Below are positions 1-11,500 of a stretch of 64,000 nucleotides of DNA, piece after piece. The notes below the pieces were generated by a model. The model saw nothing but the letters and a program-made list of their open reading frames with translations. It was not told where the DNA came from and made no database searches. Location of the stretch: contig WHVA01000110.1 in assembly GCA_015179125.1 (NCBI GenBank), positions 1-64,000 of the forward strand, read 5' to 3'. The position numbers and the translations under genes are program-made. Within the stretch, counting starts at the first letter, position 1, and every line of letters starts with the position of its first letter. This DNA comes from Gautieria morchelliformis. Taxonomy: Eukaryota; Basidiomycota; Agaricomycetes; Gomphales; Gomphaceae.

Positions 1-1080
1 GATCAACCTCATCGATCCCAACAAGCACATGCGGTATTGACTACCAAAATGCCCCGAACACTTCCGAGAGGAACTATCGGCTAAGATAGAACGATACACC
101 ACTGCAAAGTGGTGGATTCTGGCAGTAGCGCAGCAGGCAGTGCCCATGCTGTGTGTGCCGAAGAAGAACGGTACGTTGAGAACCGTCTTCGATCTGCGCC
201 AGCAGAACGAAAACACGGTGAAGGACGTCACGCCCTTCCTGGATCAGGATATTATACGCAGCGACATGGCTCGCTGCCGATATCGAACAAAACTCGATAT
301 GTCAGAAGCATACGAGCAGATCCGGATCCATCCGGATCACGTAGCAAAGACAGCCTTTGCCACGATCCTTGGCACCTTCAGGAGCCAGGTGATACAGATG
401 GGGACTGTAACGCCCCATCAACATTCCAACGGCTGATGACAGCCATTTTCCACGACTGCATAGGTCGCTTCGTCCATGTATACATGGACGACATCTTCAT
501 ATTCTCGCTCTCAATATGAGAGCATGAAGAGCACCTCTACATCGTCTTTGACAGACTGAGGAAGAATCACCTCTTTCTGAGCAAGAAAAAGGTGGACCTC
601 TACTCCATCCGAATGGAGTGCCTCGGCCATATGATCGATGGCTGAGGGGTACATGCCGACGAGGATAAGATGCAACGCATCCGCGAGTGGCGCAGGCCAC
701 GGACGTTCAACGACGTCCAGCGTTTCCTCGGGCTCGTACAGTATCTGGCACACTACATGACGGATGTTAGCGCATATACCACCCCGCTCTGTTCTTCAAG
801 GGGGAAGGAGGCTGATCGAAATTATCATCGATCGGGCACATCAGATAGTCGGCCACTACGGCCATCTGAAGACTTCGAACTACATTCGAAGAGCATATTG
901 GTGGCCGGGCATGAGCCCAGACATAGAAGCGTTCTGCACATCGTGCGCGAGGTGTCAGATGATGAAAACCGGGCCACAACGGGCCAAAGGCCTACTACAC
1001 AGCCTACCCATTCCGGATAGGCCGTGGCAGTCGATTGGCATTGACTTCATGGGGCCCCTGCCCCTGCCCAAGTCCAACGA
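1..1080 (+). pseudogene. Ty3/gypsy pol fragment (RT, then integrase zinc-binding region), decayed
   Basis: Reverse transcriptase of a Ty3/gypsy retrotransposon, already open at the window edge. Frame 2 reads gypsy RT (VPKKNGTLRTVFDLRQQN, then KLDMSEAYEQIRIHPDH); near 400 the reading moves to frame 1, where the catalytic VYMDD follows at about 478-492. Stops TGA at 38-40, 517-519 and 643-645 break it. After FNDVQRFLGLVQYLAHYM (about 700-760) the sequence jumps, by an internal deletion, to a frame-2 integrase HHCC region (HQIVGHYGH, then CTSCARCQ) and the start of the integrase core (IDFMGPLPLP) near 1050. RNase H and most of the integrase are missing. At about 1080 it is cut by repeat X. It cannot encode a working polymerase. 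The same family recurs at 19970-20440. Confidence 0.9.
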
Positions 1081-2440
1081 CTCACTGCCACTCCCGCCCG
1101 CATCCAACCATCGCAACAGCCCTGTGGGGCCCTATACAGGAGGCACGAGTGCTTGCGGCATGCGTCGCCGCCGTAGGCGACGCAAGCCCGTCATGACGCC
1201 TGTAGGCCAATGGTGGAGGTAGCACGCCCATCCCATCGAAGGTGTGTCCACTTCCAGCCCTCCTATGGATATACTCTTCATCCTTGATTCGATTATGTTT
1301 GTCTATGTCGCATCAGCGGGGGAAGGTGTGGGGGATGTCGTGCAGGAGGCCTGTCGAGTTGGGAGTACGCACCAGTCGTCCGTCGAACATGCATACCCCG
1401 CCTCCGAGTCCGACAGACCGAGTCCAATGGATATGTCTTGCATGAAGCGTAAATCCAATACACCAGTAACAATACCTTGTCCCGCAATGCTCGTGTAGGC
1501 TCTGTGCACTTCACGACTAACGCTCCCCACATGCTCGTCTACCATCAGCCGCGTAGCGAAGCTAAGGCAACCTAATGAACTATACCTGCGCATCCGACAC
1601 GGTCTACGAGCTACTGCAGTATTCTAGGACACACGTACGCATTGGAAATGGACGTATACCTCGTCATGCTCATGGACCATACCATACATCACACCGTAAA
1701 AAAAAACACGCCTCATGAGGAGATACTCTACTAGCATGCACTCGTAGCTTAATTCTGCAAACCTAAACGCCGCTACTGAATCCTACCTGACGTTTCTCCG
1801 AAAAAATGTAATACCCGACATGGCCTCTCCCCCCTCCCTCCCGCAAGCGCCGTGACGTTGGAGCTCCACTCTGGATCGGATCGACAAATACTTAATTCCT
1901 CGCTATCCTTCTCTGCCTTCGCTCCATCGACCCTAGCGCTGATTCGTGCTGACCCCGTAGTACGTATGCACATGCACATTGGCTGTGCGTTACGGGATAT
2001 GCACGAATACCGCACAGCGAGGCTCGGAGTTAACGGCGCACGCTCGTCTGGGATAGCTGTGCATGTGAATGCGCGCATGGACTGGGATGTAGGGAGGGGA
2101 CTAGTGTGTGTTTGCGTTTGCGGGTGGAGAGGGGGAGGGGCGACGCCAAATTGGGGGGAAAAGGATTGAGAAGGGTTGACCGCTGAGCGAGGGGTGGCGC
2201 CTCGAATGGCGGTGTTTTGTGGATGGGTAGGGAAGTGTTCATTTCTCCCTCCGGCCAAGGGTGCTCCACACAGCTCAGCAACCAGCAACAGAACAAGAGT
2301 GCCCACGGACAAGGTAGGAAGGGAAGGGACACTCCGACAAGACGACCATCCACTGCCATCAGGATCCTGGCTAGAGAATCTCGATCAAAAGCACTACATT
2401 TTAATGTCGACGTTGGTCTGCTGCGTCATCGTCTCGTATT
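1081..2440 (+). repeat. Composite repeat X: block A remnant followed by R1 (+)
   Basis: About 1081-1260 is block A in the minus sense (matching 5930-6150 and, inverted, 2890-3000 and 54475-54600). From about 1490 it is block R1, matching 6330-7200 and 13330-14260 and, inverted, 31708-32458. No credible gene is present; the short open frames differ between copies. The block ends abruptly near 2440, where R1 joins R2 in the opposite sense, so this is a rearranged copy. Confidence 0.75.
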
Positions 2441-3560
2441 ATTGCCAAACGTGGCTGTCGACGAGGAGGCCGTGCTCGTGCCGGGGCGGTCGCGCGACTC
2501 GCGGGGGGGGGACGAGTTGGTGCTGGAGATTGAGCGGGTGGTTCGACTTTGCGGGGGCGGGCGGACGACGATGAAGGTCTGATCTAATACATGAGATCCT
2601 CGAGTGAAGGCAGGCAGAAATTGACGTGCCTCGTTCAAAGAGAGCTTTTTTCCTTGTGCTTCTTGTTTGAGTCCTTGGATGCTTCGCATCCTTGACCCCT
2701 GCTGGCTGGGCGTGTCGTCGGCGAGCTTGTCGAGTCCCCGGCGAGTGCGACGGGAAGGAGGAGAGTGTGGAGAGCATGTGGGTATAGCGGTGGGAAGAGA
2801 GAGGAGACTAGCGGCTGTGCCTGGAACTCGTATCCGTAAGTGCGGTGACGTCCCACCTGAGAAGAAGACACACCTTCGGTGGGATGGGCCCACCGTCGTG
2901 ACGGGCTTGCGTGGCCTACAGCGGCCACCCATGTCGCACGCACCGGTGCCCCGTGTATAGGGTCTGTTAGCTGTTGCGATGGTTGGCAGCGAGCGCGCTC
3001 CAACAATACAAAGCTCGTTGAGACGCACAGCTTCCTGGTGCAGCGATTGTTTCAGCACGGGGTACTGCGTCACGGCCCATACGCCAGGATGTCCACCGTC
3101 GACGCTGGCGACTCGCGAGGTGCGACCCACGTGTAATGCCGAGCTTGTCATACTTGACGCCTAAACGCCATTTGGCCTCGCAGAAGACGAGCCGGATGTG
3201 TGCTCGCCGGAAGGGGTGGCGCTAAGAATACACTGGGGACAGCTCTGTCGGTGCATGGCGTGGCCATATTCAGGCTTGGCACTTCGCGTTTGCGCGCACT
3301 GCAGATCCCCCAGGCGCCATCTGCCACGGCGATGCCCGTGCCCGCCGAGCCCCCGTTCCGCCGGCAGACGGCCACTCATCGACGTGCACCGCGTGCGCTC
3401 CCTCTGCCTCCTGTCTCGAGGAGCATGCTGGCGGTCGCAGGGGCCGGATCCGACGGCGCACGCGACGCTGGACACGTAGGTTGCTCAGATACAAGTGCAG
3501 CCTCCGACTGTGGTGAGTGTCGTGTGTTGCCATACGACTCTGATCTCGGGGCGTCAATTT
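2441..3560. repeat. Composite repeat X: R2 (-) fragment plus A blocks in both senses
   Basis: 2441-2860 matches the R2 block (other copies 5080-5510, 19100-19500 and, inverted, 57960-58400), read as coding on the minus strand. 2870-3120 is A in one sense and 3120-3560 is A in the other (matches 57600-57960). The sense switches indicate rearrangement. The open frames here are short, GC-rich and not conserved between copies, so no gene is called. Confidence 0.65.
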
Positions 3561-3997
3561 ATAAAGCCAGATTGTCTGTAAGTGTATTTTGCATTAGACT
3601 AGTGCCTACCTTGGGAGCATCGGCTGATTTTGAGCTCTTAGCGGTCTTATCCGAAGTGCCGCCAACTAAGAGAGGAGATAACAAGTGCGTCATAATAATT
3701 TAATGATATTGGATCATGTGTCGCTTACCAGATACACTAGTGGGCTTAGAAGGGACGGGCTTCGTACTCGCGGTTTCTTCATCCACCGGGGCAGCGTGAG
3801 GTATTTTTATTCAGAAGTTCTTAGAAGCTTTGAGCTGATTAGGTCGGAACCACTCTCGGACTCGGCCTCAGAGCTCTTCAGGGATGGTGGCGGCTGCCCA
3901 TATGGGTCGGGCGGGAAGGGATGGCTAGCCCGCATGAACTCTAGTGGCGGTGGTGCAGGTGCAGGGGAAGGTAAAGGATTAATTCCTCGTGGACGTG
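3561..3997 (-). pseudogene. Possible exon remnants of an unrecognised Pro/Ser-rich gene
   Basis: On the minus strand three coding-like stretches lie close together with splice-like edges. About 3990-3810 is Pro-rich then acidic (SLKSSEAESESGSD). About 3790-3730 reads HAAPVDEETASTKPVPSK and is followed by a GTAAGC donor-like site. About 3685-3625 follows a TTAG acceptor and reads SDKTAKSSKSADAPK before GTAGGC. The composition resembles a low-complexity tail of a fungal protein. No family is recognised. Frames agree only if introns are assumed, and the 5' part is lost at the poly-T run. It could be chance. Confidence 0.25.
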
Positions 3998-4734
3998 TTT
4001 TTTTTTTTTTTTTTTTTTTTCGATGACGCAGCGCGTTTATATTACACGATGATGCATTGCGCGTGTATGTACTTATGCAGGAATGTGGTGTTTGTACTCT
4101 AATTAGTACATGAGCTTTCAATAGCGTGAGCGCATTCTGGCTATGATTGAAAGGGCTGCGTATATGTATGCTAGGGTTGCGAGTATAATGTTCACATGTA
4201 TATGCTTGCTGTAACTTGGATCTGAATAGGTGTGTGGCCCATAGGACAAGGAAGTCATGAGTCCATACCATAGAATACATGTTTGTTCTGATGTGACAAT
4301 CAAAAGCAAATTTCTTGGCGCATCTACGGATTGTTACAGATTGATCGCATTTTTGGATCTATTTACCTGCCGTCGATGAACTCAGAGCACTGCCGAACAC
4401 CCGCAGTAACTCAGCTATTAATGGGCATATTCAGACTACAAATACTAACCCACAAAACGGGGTAAATACTACTCTTTAATAATGATTGGGACTGAGGATG
4501 ATCCGAGGAGCTGCTATCAGGCTTATGAGTCGAGTGGTACGGTCGTTGTCCAATCGAGTAAGTACCAATTGCTACTAAGTATGGTATGTCACGTAATTAT
4601 TGGATCTCCCACTCCGCTAGTGGCAAAAGTATCGGTCTCCCCCCATAATCCCTACATGTACGGTGCTGTTGGCCCGGGCTGACTAGTTATGTGTTTCGCG
4701 ACCCTCAGCGTATTTTCAGATGTTTGGGAATAGG
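3998..4734. other. Poly-T run and unassigned AT-richer sequence
   Basis: A run of 23 T (3998-4020) opens this stretch. The rest has no recognised coding frame, repeat or RNA gene. The poly-T could be the reverse complement of a retroposed poly-A tail, but no partner element is visible. Confidence 0.4.
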
Positions 4735-5430
4735 GAAAATACAGATCCCGATGTGCGCGCGCGCGCCCGGCGTGATTTCCTTGTCGAACCATACCTCTGC
4801 GGGCTCGAGCAGCGCGAGGTCCACGACCTCAAGCACGCGCTGGGGGAAACGGGCGACGCGCGTCCCGGCGTCGACGACGGTGTTGTGGTGGAGGCTGTGC
4901 GCGCTGATAGAGGGGGATGATCATACGGCGCGCGGAGGCGAAGGACGTGAAGGAGCTGGACGCGTAGAAGGCGGAGGAGTCGTAACTCGCGGAAGGCGTA
5001 GTCAGTCTGAGGTGAGGGGCGACAGCGGGGGCGGCGGAGCGCCATGGCCTTGCGCTAGATCTGTGGAGAACCGTTGATTGCCAGACGTAGCTGTCGACGA
5101 GGAGGCCGTTCCCGTGCCCGGGCGGTCGCGCGACGGGTGGTCGGGGACGAGCTGGAGCGGAGATTGAGCGGATGATCCCACTTTGCGATGGGCGACCGGA
5201 CGATGAAGGTCCAATCTGATACGTGAGATCGTCGAGCGAAAGCAGGCAGAAATAGACCGGCCTCGATGGGGAGAGCTTTTTTTTCTTGTGCTTCTTGTTC
5301 GAGTCGTCGGACGCTTTGGGGGCGTCCTTGAGCCCCTGTTGGCTGGCGCGTCGTCGAGCTTGTCGAGTCTCTCGGCGAGTTCGGCGGGTAGGAAAGAGGA
5401 GAGTGTGGAGGACATGTAGGTATAGCTGTG
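4735..5430 (-). pseudogene. R2: recurrent gene-derived block, copy 2
   Basis: One of at least four copies of a protein-derived sequence (others 2441-2860, 18722-19420, 58070-58741). On the minus strand the copies share, in order, a leader containing AERLDKLDDAP, a Lys-rich patch (SNKKHKKKK), a Ser/Pro-rich middle (STDLAQGHGAP), SSAFYASSSFTSFASARRMI, and a C-terminal part ending in VLEVVDL.LLEPAEVWFDKE. The last segment is conserved in sequence although small indels shift the frame at different places in each copy, so this is ancestral protein sequence now degraded. In this copy the terminal TAA has mutated and the frame runs on. I do not recognise the family. It could be a captured host gene or the internal gene of element X. 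Confidence 0.5.
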
Positions 5431-6290
5431 GGAAGAGAGATGAGTCAGGCAATGACGCGCGCGAGTCGTGACCGGGAACGTATACGTAAGTGCGGTGACG
5501 TCCCACTCAGTATAGCAGCTGCCCACGACACTAACCACCGGCGGAGGCGGCACTTGTGGGCACCCCGCGGCCAGACGCCCCTGTTAGCGCCAGCATGCTT
5601 CTCGAGACAGGGGGTGCGGGCAGAGGGAGCAAACGCCCGCGGTGCACGTCGATCAGTGGCGGTCTGGCCGCGGAACGGGGGCTCGGCGGGGCATGAGCAT
5701 CGGGAGATTGCGCCTGGGATCTCCATTCCAGGGCGCGTGCGCCGGATACTGAAATCCACGTGCGGGACCTGTCAAGAAGCACGCGCGAAGTGCCAAGCCT
5801 GAGTATCGATCGATCCGGCCACCTCCCTGCACCGCCATGCGCCGACCCTGTCCCTTATCTATTCTTAGCCTCGGCTTCTGCGCGGCTCAACGGCGTCTAG
5901 GCGTCTCGTATGACACGCTCGGCAATACACGCGCTCCCTGCCACTCCCGTCCGCATCGTTGAACCATCGCAACAGCCGTCAGACCCTACACAGGAGGCAA
6001 GAGTGCTTGCGGCATCCGTGGCAGCTGTAGGCGAGGCAACCCGGTCACGAGGCGGGTAGGCCAATGGTGGAGGCACTAGTAGGACGCCCATCCCATCGAA
6101 GGCGTGTCCACTTCCAGCCCTCCTATTGTAGTAGTGTTCATCCTTGTTCTGCATTTTCATTAGCTACGTCGCAGTTGCGGGGAACGCGCGGAGCATGTCG
6201 TGCAGGAGTCCTGTCGAGTGGGAGTTCGTTATCCACCCGCTGTTCGTCGAGCATGCATACCCCCGCCTCGCACAGCCCGGCTCGAATAGA
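5431..6290 (-). repeat. Composite repeat X: block A (-)
   Basis: Matches, inverted, 57330-57960 and 3120-3540, and directly 19500-19900. In R2's coding sense it lies immediately upstream of R2, where a promoter or 5' region would be. No conserved open frame was found. Confidence 0.65.
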
Positions 6291-7425
6291 CATGTCTGAC
6301 ATCGTAAGTCCAATATATCAAGTGCCACAGTGGCCGCGTACGCTCGGTGCACTCCATGATTAACCTCCCAACATGCTCGTCTAACATCAGCCGCGAATGG
6401 GAGGCCACCACCGAATCAACTATATGCGCCAGTGCGCCGCGTCCGACGTCTATAGCTATGAGCTACAGCAGCATTCTAAGCCACGCGTACGCATTTACCT
6501 TTCCAGGAAATCGACAGAAATTCACATATGCGTCGTCACGGGCCATAGCATACACCAGACACACTATAAAAAACACCTCGAGAGGAGATACATACCCTAC
6601 GTCGTGCACTCCTTGCTTATCAAAACGCACGCGCCGTTGCTCAACCTCACGTGACGTATCTCCGAAGATATGTAATGCGTGACATGGCCTCTCCCCCACG
6701 ACCTCTCCCGCAAACGCCGCAATGTTGGAGCTCCACCCCGGGGATCGGATCGCCCGCTATCCTTATCTGCCTCCGCGTCTCGTTCGACCCTAGCGCTGAT
6801 TGTGCTGTGCCACCACGTAGGCATGTGCACGTTGGCTGTGCGTCTACGAACGAATACTTATAACGCACAGCGAAACAGTGCATGAGAGGGGGCGCCTCCA
6901 TATATGAGGGAAAACGGTTTGAGACGGGACGGGTGATTGAACGCTGAGCGCTGCGCGAGGATTGGCGCCTCGACAGGGACCTCGAATTGCGGTGTTTGTG
7001 GGTGGGTGAGTGGGTACGGAAGTATTCGTTTCTGTTCCTACCTTTGGCCAAGGGTGCTCCACATAGCTCAGCAAGCAGCAATAGAACAAGAGTGCGCACG
7101 GACGGGGTAGAAAGGGAGGGACATCCACACAAGACGACCCACCCAGTGCCATCAGGATCCTGCCAGGGAATCTGGATCAAAGCCCTACCTCCATTTTAAA
7201 TGTCGCCATATTCGGCTGCAATGTCGTCTCGTATTGTTGTCACGTCGCGTCCTCTCGTGCTGTGTTCGTTGGTTTGCCGTCGTCCATCTCGGTCTGTCCT
7301 GTTATATATCGCCCCATCGCCCACTAATCCATACATCATAATCCAGCCGGACTGACCGCACGTGCCTCCGTCCCCGCGTCGCGTGTGACGCGTGTATCAT
7401 GCGGTGCGGGTGCAGGGACGGGTTG
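6291..7425 (+). repeat. Composite repeat X: R1 (+) followed by the tail block
   Basis: R1 from about 6291 to 7200, then the tail block (about 7200-7425) that also ends the copies at 14260-14470 and 58742-58960 and, inverted, starts those at 18480 and 25560. This is the cleanest uninterrupted R1, and it shows the empty target sequences for copia-1 and the MITE. Confidence 0.75.
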
Positions 7426-7800
7426 GGCGGCAACGCGAAGGACGCGGGGGCGGAGGTGGGCGAGCTGGTGTAGAAGGACGGGGTGGTGGGCAAGGGGGCG
7501 GCGGCGGCGGGTGCGGGTGCGGGTGCGGGGTGCGGGTGCAGGTACGGGCGCAGGTGCGGGTGCGGGTGCAGGTACGGGTGCGGGTGCAGGTACGGGTGCA
7601 GATGCAGGTGCTGGTGCGGGTGCAGGTGCGGGTGCGGGTGCGGGTGCAGGGACGGGTTGGGCGGCGACGCGAAGGACGCGGGGGCGGAGGTGGGCGAGTG
7701 AGGGGCGCGGAGGTGCTGGGGTGGGCGAGCTGGTGCAGGAGGACGGGGTGGTGGGGGAACGGGTGGCGGCGGGTGCGGGTGCAGGTACGCGTGCCCTGGG
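7426..7800 (+). repeat. GC-rich (GGGTGC)n-type low-complexity array
   Basis: Imperfect hexamer repeats of GGGTGC / GGGTAC, densest at about 7507-7655, flanked by two copies of a block reading GACGGGTTGGGCGGC (about 7417 and 7650). All three forward frames stay open because the repeat lacks stops, so the long open frames here are treated as artefacts. Confidence 0.7.
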
Positions 7801-8363
7801 ACACGAATGTGCCTGGGCCGTGGCGCTCTGCGGGAGTCGAGTGGTCAGACACCCTGGTATGACGAATACGGGCCGGGATACTCACGGAAGTTGGCCACTG
7901 GGGTTATGGGGGAGTTGACAGGGAGCTGCTGGTACTTGACGGCAGGCCTGTGGAGCTAAGCGAAAAGGCGCGATTGAAGAACAGGGTCAGCGGATGCTTC
8001 GAAGACTGGTGCAAGTTCATATGGAAGACGAGTGCCAAACCAAGAGAGGCTGAAGTGTCTGTGGTGCGTGGTGTTGTCGATGGTGCAGCGAGGTAAGCCG
8101 CCTATTATGAATCGGCATAACCTGACCAAGTTCGACTTGCCTTACCAACAATGGGAAATAACAAAAATAAAAGACAGCCCACCAAGTCAACACGAGCAAC
8201 GAAAAAGGTCAAAGAACCTCCAGAGGAACTGTTACCTGACGTAGCGGGAATTCAGGGCAAAGGTCGGTTTATATATAATGATGCTATTTCAAGCTCACCA
8301 GTTATTTAGAATCTGTTCAAACTACTAGCACTTTTCGACCGAAACGTCAGGCGGCAAAAAAAG
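7801..8363. other. Unassigned spacer with two weak open frames
   Basis: A 76-codon stretch (about 7863-8093) without a start reads ELLVLDGRPVELSEKARL and ends with a possible GTAAG donor. A 52-codon ATG frame at 8151-8309 begins MGNNKNKRQPTKSTRATKK (basic). Neither is recognised and both could be chance or remnants. The stretch ends at the truncated 5' LTR of the next element. Confidence 0.25.
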
Positions 8364-8505
8364 TAGAAATACTGTAGTGAATTAATTTCTAGGTAGTGTA
8401 TAATATTAATAGTGACAACTAAATTCACTGAGAGAGTGAATTAATTTCTAGTGTTCTTTTGAGCACCAAGTCCAAACCTACTGCCTATAATTCCTGTCCT
8501 CTACA
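8364..8505 (+). repeat. Truncated 5' LTR of copia-A
   Basis: Matches the last 142 bp of the 3' LTR (13134-13275) with two or three visible differences. Sequence to the left of 8364 is unrelated to the LTR, so the first ~360 bp are deleted or replaced. Confidence 0.85.
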
Positions 8506-8520
8506 GGTTATGGGCCCCGG
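8506..8520 (+). other. Primer-binding site, copia-A (initiator tRNA-Met half)
   Basis: GGTTATGGGCCCCGG abuts the LTR. Its complement contains GGGCCCATAACC, the anticodon-arm sequence of eukaryotic initiator tRNA-Met, implying priming by a cleaved tRNA half rather than the tRNA 3' end, as known for Drosophila copia. The ATG inside this site (8510) is also the first in-frame gag codon. Confidence 0.7.
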
Positions 8521-11500
8521 AGACACTTCACAGAAGCTTTTGGGTGTTGAGAAGCTTGCTACAGATGGAAGTAATTGGCCATTGTGGCTAGCCACTCTCA
8601 TCAGCTATTTCGAGTCCAAAAATCTACTCAAGCATGTAGAAGGGAGAATCACTCGACCTCCTGATCCTCCAGTTATGCCCCAGGCCATATTCTTGCAGAA
8701 GCTGAGGAGACTCAGATGGATAAGGCTGAGGAGAAGCTGGAGAGATATCTTGCTAGAGAAGGACAAGCCAAGACCCAAATCATCGTCTCAGTGTCAGAGT
8801 CACTGGCTCTGATGCTACAGAAACAAAAGACAGCAAAAGAGACTTGGGATGCACTGGTCAATGAAATGACCAAAAAGCCCAAGATGGTCCTCACCAGCCT
8901 GCAGAGACAACTCCGCAGTATGAGATGTCCTGAGGATGGAGACTTGAGAGACCACTTGGACAAGGCCCAAGACCTATATGCTCGTCTTAATGAGATGGGA
9001 GTCAGAGTTTCTGAAGAAGAATTCATGGACATAATCCTTGCGTCACTTCCACCATCCTATGAGGCAGTCATGAATGCCCTTACCACTTCGCTTGAAGAAT
9101 GCGGGAGACCCTTAGTCCCTGATGACATTATTAGGGTACTAAAGGCTCAGTATGACAGGAAGAAATCACTCCCGCAAGATGAGCAGGTGTTTATTGGTTC
9201 ATCTACCAAGAAGGACCAGAAGGGGCAGAAGACCCATACATGCAGTAACTGCAAAAAGCCTGGACATTCTATCGAAAATTGCTGGGCTAAAGGAGGTGGT
9301 AAAGAAGGTCAAGGACCACGTCAGAAGACAAAAGCCAAAGGCAAAAAGAAGAAGAAGGGTAAAGCAAAAGCGAATGTTGCTGAAGAAGAGACCTCTTCTG
9401 AGGAAAGTGATGATGGGCATCTTGCCTTCACCAATTTCGACGAGTGCTCTAATTTTAATTCGAGCACATCCTCAGGAGTTGTAGTCATACTCAACACCGG
9501 AACGACATCGCATATGACTCCTCATAAACATTTATTGAGGAACTACTGTCAATTCTCACAGCCGAGGACTATCCGAGCAGCCAACAAAGGCACTTTTGAT
9601 GCCTTCGGCTCAGGACTGCTCGTATTATCCAATAAGGTTGGAGATAAAACAGTAGAAGTCACGTTGCAAGATACATACTATGCACCAAAAATTGCTGCTA
9701 CCCTTGTCTCAATCGGTCGGTGCGATGATGCTGGCTACAATATTCGACTCGGTGGCCAGAAATGCACAATATCTAACACTTCTGGAAAGATATTGATGCA
9801 AGCACCGAAGGTCAATGGCTTATATCGACTAGACCTCCAGTCACCAAGTGCTCAAGCCCATATGTGTTTGTCTGCCATGGAAATTCATCAAAGGATGGGG
9901 CACATCTCACAGAAGTCCCTACAACATTTACTTAACTGTGGCATGATATTGGGCATTGAACTGAGCTCCACAGGCGATAAGATTGTCTGTGATGCATGCA
10001 TTCAAGCCAAGATTGCACGCAAACCTCTTCCTCAAGAACCCAGAGACCGAACATCAAAATTCGGTGACAGAATTTATTCTGATGTCTGGGGACCTGCAAG
10101 GCACCTCACAATCGATAAAAAGTCATATTATGTCTCTTTTATCGATGACTACTTAAGGGAATCGGTGATCTATCTCATGGTGAACAAATCAGAAGCATTC
10201 TCAAAGTACAAGCTCTACGAGGCTTTAATGCTTCGACAGAGAAATGTACACATCAAAGCACTTGTTTCTGATCGAGGGGGCGAGTATACGAGCTCTGAAT
10301 TCGAACAGCATCTAGCCAAACAAGGCACGAAGCATCAGTTGACGGTACACGACACACCAGAGTCTAATGGTGTTGCTGAATGTCTGAACCGAACTCTCAC
10401 AGAGAGAACTCGTGCCATGCTGTTGGAATCAGGCCTCCCTAAGATATTATGGGGCTATGCGATACAGCATGCCAATTATCTTAGGAATAGGACACACACA
10501 AGAGCTCTACCAGATAAAACGCCTTACGAGATGATTCACCATGAGAAACTGAATCTAAAAGACATTCATGCGTGGGGAACTGAAGTCTATGTTAAGATCA
10601 CTCAAGGAGCTAAATTGGCAGCTCGTGCCAAGAGAGCTTGGTGGATAGGAATTTCTGCGCAGAGCCATGGTCATTATATTTATTGGCCTGACTCGCACAA
10701 AGTTTCTGTCGAACGGAACGTTGTGTTTGATTCAGAGATGAAGAAGGGAAAGGTCCCAATCATTTCTATTGAGGAATCTAAGCTACCTACATCTAGAGAA
10801 GAGAAGAAGGCCATTCCGGCATCAGTCCCAGTGCCCGGTCGCTTAGTCAGCAAAGAGGCAAAGATCAAAGAAATTGATGAAAGTGCACCAGAGGAATATC
10901 TTGACAAGCTGCAACCCATTCAGGGAGTTGATGACAGACCTAGAGAAGCTGAACTGATAAGGAGAAGCGAACAGATCCATCAACAACAAGTGCAGCCGGC
11001 CCCAATAGGTCCCGTAACAAGATCTCAAACTCAGAGACAAGCTGGCACACATATGACTATGCTAGCTTATGAGGATGTTGAGGACCATAAAGAAAATCTA
11101 TTCGACCAAGAATTATCCTCCGAGATTGATGGCATCAGTAGTTATGAGTTTGCCATCAGTGCATTTTTTCCAACTGACGGTCAAAACAATAACAAGGCGC
11201 CGGATTTGAGTCAAATTGAACCTAGCAATGCAGACGAAGCTCTGAATAATCCTATGTGGAAGAAATCAATGGACAAAGAGTACAAGGCCCTAATCGACAA
11301 GGGAATGTGGGAACGAGCTAAACCACCTCCTGGAGCCAATATTGTCGGTAATAAATGGGTCTACCTTTGGAAGTGTAATCCAGAAGGGAAACCAATAATG
11401 CCTAAATCGAGAATGGTTGCCCAAGGCTTCACACAGAAGTTTGGAGTCGACCATGATGAGACATACTCACCTGTTGCTCGGTTATCCTCCCTATAGATCA

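Noticed and set aside
2426-3151. 241-codon minus-strand frame over R2/A
   Set aside because: It crosses from R2 into A at a rearrangement point; other copies do not keep this frame, so it is not a gene.
7385-7918. Three overlapping frames of 156-177 codons in GC-rich DNA
   Set aside because: Stop-free because of the hexamer repeat; translations are low-complexity (Gly/Ala/Arg) and not conserved in other copies.
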